NCBI GenBank assembly: GCA_028712895.1
Contig: JAQTPL010000018.1
Location: 1-37,307 of the forward strand
Reading direction: 5' to 3'
Origin: a bacterium
Lineage (GTDB): Bacteria > CAYTYR01 > UBA6262
Length of the DNA: 37,307 nt
The notes below the pieces were generated by a model that saw only the letters and a program-made list of their open reading frames with translations, had not been told where the DNA came from and ran no database searches. The position numbers were made by a program, and so were the translations under genes. Of this stretch, positions 33,595 to 37,307 are shown in pieces; the stretch's first letter is position 1; each line of letters opens with the position of its first letter.

Positions 33595-36000
33595 TTATTT
33601 TTTACCTTTTTTCAGCACATTGAGGAATACCGCTACGATCTGGGGATCAAAATGCGAGCCAGCTTCTTTTTTAATTATCTGGATAGCTTCGCTCTTTTTA
33701 TAGGCTTTACGGTATGGCCGGTTAGATGTAAGCGCCTGGTATACATCTGCCAAAGCGATAATCCTGGCCCCGACCGGGATCTCCTCACCCTTTAAACCTG
33801 ATGGATATCCTTTGCCATCCCACCGTTCATGGTGGTGCACAATATAAGGCAGGAGGCCGTGCAACAACTGGATCGGTCTGATAATATCTGCGCCGATCAA
33901 CGGATGTTTCTTAATCGCTTCTAATTCTTTGCCGTTAAGCTTACCTGGTTTCAAGAGTATTTTTTCACTGATACCGATTTTCCCCAGGTCATGAAGAATT
34001 GACGCCTGTTTAATCAATAAAATATCTTCGTTCGGCAATTTTAAGGCTTTGGCTATATCCGTGGCAAAATTCACTGTTTCTTCCACATGCTCACCGGTAT
34101 AATGGTCCTTTAACTCAATGGTCCGGGCAAAAGCGAAAATAGCTTCGATCAAGCTTTGATTGGCGCGCTTATTCAGACGATCCATTTTTTCTTTTAAATA
34201 TTTAAGCGAAGACCCCTTCTTGTTTAGAGTCTCTTTTTTTACCTGACTGTCATCCAGGGATGAATAGACCCTGTTCCCGCCAAACTCCTTGGCTTTAAGC
34301 AACAGATGATCTGCTTTCTCCAGAAAATCAGCCGGCTTGGTCATTTTCTGTTCCGGGTATGAGACCACGGCAATACTAAGCTTTAGTCTTACTTTTTGCT
34401 TTTTATGGCCAAAGGCAGTCTCATTGACCTTGTCCAGCAGTCTTTGCCCCAGGTCTGTCGCTGCCGAACGGTCCAGTCCGACGGCGATAATAACGAATTC
34501 TTCACCGCCGAAACGAATAACCGGATTGTAATGGCGGACCAATTTTTTAAGTAAGGTAGCTAATTGCTTTATCACCAGGTCACCGAAACTGTGGCCATAG
34601 ACATCATTGATGGATTTAAAATAATCAATATCGATCATGATCAGGGCCAGCGCATTTTTTTCCCGTTTGGCCCGGGCAAACTCCAGATTAATGGTTTCCG
34701 TAAAATAACGATGGTTAAAAAGCCCGGTTTGCGAATCTTTCAGCGCTAAATGCTTGAGTTTTTTATTAACTGCCAGGATCTTATCACCCAGCCGTATTAA
34801 TTCCTGCTCCTCGCGCTTCTGCGCGGACACATTACGGATCACGGTCAGAATCTTAGTTACTTTTCCGCTTTCAACGATCGGGATCTTTGTTGTTTGGGTA
34901 TAAGACATCTCCTTATTGATCAAATTACTCTCTTCAGTAGCTAACACCTGGCCTTTTTTAAAGACCTGCTCATATTCAAGCAATACCTGGTCCGGCAGGA
35001 AGGGAAAAGCCTCAAACACTGTTTTTCCGACAATATCAGAGGAGATGCCAAATTCTTTATTCATTTTTATAAAAGCCTGGTTTATAAGCAGGATATGCAG
35101 GTCCCGGTCAACAACGTGTACAGCTTCCGGCAAAGCATCCAAAGTAGAGCGGTATTTTTTATCAGAATCAGATAATATCAGTTCAATTTCTTTCTGTTTG
35201 GTAATATCAGTGATTATGCCCAGGATTGCCGTGGTCCCCTGGAAATCAATAAGCTTCGTGGTGATGAGGGCATGCAGCTTTTTACCGGATATGGTTTGCA
35301 GGACATACTCATAACCAGGAACATTGAGACCTTTTTGATGTTTATCATAAGCAGACTTTGTTTGCCAATGGGATTCAGCGGCAATCAGGCTCATAAAATC
35401 AAAAGCCGGTGAATATAGTTCCTGCCGGGTATAACCCATAGTTTCTTCAGCTTTCTTATTGGTATAAACTATCCGGCCTGATTTATTAATAAAGATAATA
35501 TTGGGAGATTCTTCAGCCAGGGTCCTGAACTTGTTCTCAGATTCCTTTAGCGCCTGCTCAGCTTCTTTTTGTGTGGAAATATCCCGAAACGATTCAATAG
35601 CCCCGACCAGTACTCCTTCAGCATCATACAAAGGAGAAGCTTTGATGCTGAGGTAGGCCCCTTCTCCGTGGTGCATATTAGGCAAAAAGATCTCAGCATA
35701 CAAGGTATTCCCTTCCCGCCGGAAATCCTGGTACCTGGCTTCGATCGCTGAATCATGCAGATCGATGAGATCTATCAGCATAGGCTTGCCTTTACCGTAG
35801 AAAGGCACAGCATAGGCATAGTCGCCTTTGCCGATCATCTCTGCCTTGGTGACCCCGGTAAGTTTTTCCATAGCCAGGTTCCAGGCGATCACTTTTTTCC
35901 CCTGATCGATCACAAAAACAGGATCAGGAAAAAATTCAACAATCTTCTCCATGAGCGAAAGATAGCTATGGTGCTGCTGGTCATTCTTTGGTTTATCCAT
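33595..36000 (-). CDS. Triple-PAS GGDEF / HD-GYP hybrid c-di-GMP enzyme
   Basis: 801 residues, no membrane segment. Three PAS domains at about 16-145, 155-275 and 280-395, then a GGDEF domain with GGEEF at 498-502 and an HD-GYP domain with HDLGKIG at 670-676 and HHERWDGKGYP at 723-733. Both catalytic centres look intact, so it may both make and break c-di-GMP. The inhibitory I-site (RxxD, before GGEEF) reads RHYN at 489-492, so product inhibition is probably lost. It follows the cyclophilin gene by 12 bases and precedes DUF362 by two. Its PAS domains may bind a cofactor or small ligand. Confidence 0.93.
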   Translation of the reverse strand: MDKPKNDQQHHSYLSLMEKIVEFFPDPVFVIDQGKKVIAWNLAMEKLTGVTKAEMIGKGDYAYAVPFYGKGKPMLIDLIDLHDSAIEARYQDFRREGNTLYAEIFLPNMHHGEGAYLSIKASPLYDAEGVLVGAIESFRDISTQKEAEQALKESENKFRTLAEESPNIIFINKSGRIVYTNKKAEETMGYTRQELYSPAFDFMSLIAAESHWQTKSAYDKHQKGLNVPGYEYVLQTISGKKLHALITTKLIDFQGTTAILGIITDITKQKEIELILSDSDKKYRSTLDALPEAVHVVDRDLHILLINQAFIKMNKEFGISSDIVGKTVFEAFPFLPDQVLLEYEQVFKKGQVLATEESNLINKEMSYTQTTKIPIVESGKVTKILTVIRNVSAQKREEQELIRLGDKILAVNKKLKHLALKDSQTGLFNHRYFTETINLEFARAKREKNALALIMIDIDYFKSINDVYGHSFGDLVIKQLATLLKKLVRHYNPVIRFGGEEFVIIAVGLDRSAATDLGQRLLDKVNETAFGHKKQKVRLKLSIAVVSYPEQKMTKPADFLEKADHLLLKAKEFGGNRVYSSLDDSQVKKETLNKKGSSLKYLKEKMDRLNKRANQSLIEAIFAFARTIELKDHYTGEHVEETVNFATDIAKALKLPNEDILLIKQASILHDLGKIGISEKILLKPGKLNGKELEAIKKHPLIGADIIRPIQLLHGLLPYIVHHHERWDGKGYPSGLKGEEIPVGARIIALADVYQALTSNRPYRKAYKKSEAIQIIKKEAGSHFDPQIVAVFLNVLKKGKK

Positions 36001-36012
36001 GAAAACCTGTTA

Positions 36013-36585
36013 TCAGGGAAGTATGGTTATGGATTTAATACGCACGTCTTTTAGGGGCCGGTCATTTTTATCGCTAGGGCACTGGGCTATTTTGCCGACT
36101 ATATCCATACCAGCCGTCATTGTGCCGAACGGGATAAAACCATACTGGTCCAGGCCCAGGTTGTCGTTCAGGTTAATGAAGAACTGGGCGTCGGATTGTG
36201 AATTGATCGGTATGTTGCGGGAAGCAGAAGCCATGGAAATCGTCCCTTTGATGTTTGACAATTGACGCGGCTCTACACCCATAGTACCACCGCCAGTCCC
36301 ATCATTTGCCGGATCATTATCCCTGGAGAGCGGATCCCCTCCCTGGATGACAAAGCCAGGGACTACCCGGTGAAAGGTGGTCCCGTCAAAAGCTTTAGCT
36401 TTAGCTTGTTGCAGGAAATTACCTACTGTCTTAGGCGCTTTTCCGGGCTCCAGTTCAATAGTTATTTTTCCCAGGTCAGTATCAATTATAACGGTAACCG
36501 TATTTTTATCTTTTGCCTCTGCATTTACCAAGAAAATCCCTCCTATAAGTATGGTCAATATTGCACCCAGCAGTTTATTTTTCAT
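36013..36585 (-). CDS. Secreted cyclophilin-type peptidyl-prolyl isomerase
   Basis: 190 residues. A signal peptide ending in VNAEA at about residue 24 directs it out of the cytoplasm. The cyclophilin core has FHRVVPGFVIQGGD and AQFFINL, both hallmark segments of proline isomerase activity. The ATG is preceded by AAGGAGGGATAGCA. It is the first gene of the AmmeMemoRadiSam operon, with the promoter at 36659-36688. Confidence 0.95.
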   Translation of the reverse strand: MKNKLLGAILTILIGGIFLVNAEAKDKNTVTVIIDTDLGKITIELEPGKAPKTVGNFLQQAKAKAFDGTTFHRVVPGFVIQGGDPLSRDNDPANDGTGGGTMGVEPRQLSNIKGTISMASASRNIPINSQSDAQFFINLNDNLGLDQYGFIPFGTMTAGMDIVGKIAQCPSDKNDRPLKDVRIKSITILP

Positions 36586-36628
36586 TGCTATCCCTCCTTG
36601 ACTACATGTTTAAAACAAAATTCAAATG

Positions 36629-36647
36629 GCTGTTAAAAATGAACAGC
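36629..36647. promoter_or_regulatory. Small palindrome in the leader of the cyclophilin operon
   Basis: GCTGTT-AAAAATG-AACAGC, a six-base stem with a seven-base loop. It lies just downstream of the predicted transcription start and about 45 bases before the cyclophilin ATG. It could be an operator or an RNA hairpin. As a terminator for the upstream glycosidase gene it lacks a good T-run. Confidence 0.4.
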
Positions 36648-36658
36648 ATATTTTTAAT

Positions 36659-36688
36659 ATTATAGTCTAACCTTAATATTCAAAACAA
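36659..36688 (-). promoter_or_regulatory. Predicted promoter of the cyclophilin-AmmeMemoRadiSam operon
   Basis: On the minus strand, -35 TTGTTT (36688-36683), an 18-base spacer and a perfect -10 TATAAT (36664-36659). Transcription would start near 36652. This suggests that cyclophilin, PAS-GGDEF-HD-GYP, DUF362, radical SAM and Memo-AMMECR1 are expressed together. Confidence 0.6.
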
Positions 36689-36710
36689 TCATTATTTCAT
36701 AATAATTAAG

Positions 36711-37307
36711 TTATGGATAAGCCAGGCCATACCCAACAGGGAATAAAGGATCTGTATGTTGCTCATCACTATTAAACTGATCTATATTCCGCGGCCAGGA
36801 AAAGGAAAGTTTGCCTTTAAAATTGTAATCATTGAAGAGAACTTCAGCCACGCCCTGCCCTTCTGTGCCTGGCAGCCAGGCAGCGACAAAAGCATCAGCA
36901 TTATCAAGCACTGTGCCCAAGATCATCGGCCGGCCGGAAACCAGCACAATAACGACCGGTATGCCGGCGCCTTTAACATTATTTACTGCTTCTATATCAG
37001 CATCATCCAGCGCTAAATTAATGCTATCGCCAAACCATTCGGCATAGGGTGTTTCACCGATCACTACTATTCCCACACTTGCGCCGGCGGCACCGGAGCC
37101 ATCTTCAGAATAGGTGACAGTCGTACCAGCTGAAACGAGATTCTTGATCCCCTGCAATATAGTAGTGCCGGTCGTGATAGCGCCACTACTACCCTGCCAG
37201 TCGATCGTCCACCCGCCACACTGGTTCCCGATATCATCAGCATTTTTACCGGCAACAATGATCTTAGCCAAACTCTTGGACAAGGGTAAGGTGGCATTAC
37301 TGTTTTT
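36711..37307 (-). CDS. Glycoside hydrolase family 3, C-terminal part (partial)
   Basis: The reading frame is open to the right edge of the window, so the start and N-terminal barrel with the catalytic Asp are missing. The visible 198 residues match the GH3 C-terminal domain: [22 protein letters not shown] at the start, GGWTIDWQG, the acid/base region [50 protein letters not shown] and a final [13 protein letters not shown]. Likely a beta-glucosidase or exo-glucanase. The TTG at 37283 is internal, not the start. Confidence 0.92.
   Translation of the reverse strand, partial: KNSNATLPLSKSLAKIIVAGKNADDIGNQCGGWTIDWQGSSGAITTGTTILQGIKNLVSAGTTVTYSEDGSGAAGASVGIVVIGETPYAEWFGDSINLALDDADIEAVNNVKGAGIPVVIVLVSGRPMILGTVLDNADAFVAAWLPGTEGQGVAEVLFNDYNFKGKLSFSWPRNIDQFNSDEQHTDPLFPVGYGLAYP

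Noticed and set aside
36690-36706. Terminator after the glycosidase gene (ATTATT-TCAT-AATAAT)
   Set aside because: The stem is only six A/T pairs and too weak to support as a terminator.
130-37047. Long plus-strand open frames opposite most genes
   Set aside because: They lie antisense to strongly conserved minus-strand genes, have no recognisable family motifs, and usually lack ribosome sites.
105-37307. tRNA, rRNA or riboswitch genes, including purine or PreQ1-type riboswitches
   Set aside because: No cloverleaf, rRNA core or conserved riboswitch sequence was recognised by reading the short gaps on either strand.

Overview
This window looks like bacterial chromosome from an anaerobe with a Gram-negative-type envelope, probably an uncultivated candidate phylum. 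The anaerobic signs are a class III (glycyl-radical) ribonucleotide reductase as the only reductase present, an NAD-linked PyrD/PyrK dihydroorotate dehydrogenase, and an AmmeMemoRadiSam gene set. A secreted cyclophilin and a predicted lipoprotein indicate an exporting envelope. The IMP dehydrogenase is a CBS-less GuaB3 resembling, from memory, the cyanobacterial form, and many 7-bp tandem repeats recall the STRR repeats of cyanobacteria. A cyanobacteria-related candidate phylum (for example Margulisbacteria/Saganbacteria) is therefore possible, but this is a weak inference. Every gene identified lies on the minus strand, so transcription runs from high to low coordinates.

Bases 105-26477 form one continuous nucleotide-metabolism cluster. 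In transcription order it is nrdR, a thioredoxin-like gene, nrdG, nrdD, dut, guaB3, guaA, purC-purS-purL-purQ-purF-purD, purE-pyrR-pyrB-pyrC-pyrK-pyrD-pyrF-pyrE, purM-purN-(HD-GYP gene)-(15-residue lysine-rich micro-ORF) and purH. Within modules the genes are mostly overlapping or tightly spaced (ATGA or TTGA junctions). Most module boundaries carry a long imperfect hairpin built of degenerate 7-bp repeats. A promoter with two candidate NrdR boxes lies just before nrdR, so the dNTP-sensing repressor sits at the head of the cluster. purA, purB, purK, carAB and pyrG are not in the window.

Bases 26589-29836 hold recX, an M50-like membrane protease, a solute-binding-protein homologue without a signal peptide, and a CcdA/DsbD-like membrane protein. 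Two more repeat hairpins flank parts of this block.

Bases 29962-36585 look like one operon behind a recognisable promoter: secreted cyclophilin, a triple-PAS GGDEF/HD-GYP enzyme, a DUF362 double-cluster ferredoxin protein, a radical SAM enzyme with an N-terminal hydrophobic anchor, and a Memo-AMMECR1 fusion with a lipoprotein signal. This is an AmmeMemoRadiSam system of unknown function linked to c-di-GMP enzymes and apparently directed to the envelope. The window ends inside the C-terminal part of a family 3 glycoside hydrolase.

The most unusual signal is the heptad-repeat system. Families containing TAG or TAA units form hairpins between genes and sometimes supply the stop codon. Families with no stop codon in any frame (AGATGGC, GACCCGC) are inserted in frame in surface-loop positions of PurL (three times), PurM and PurQ.
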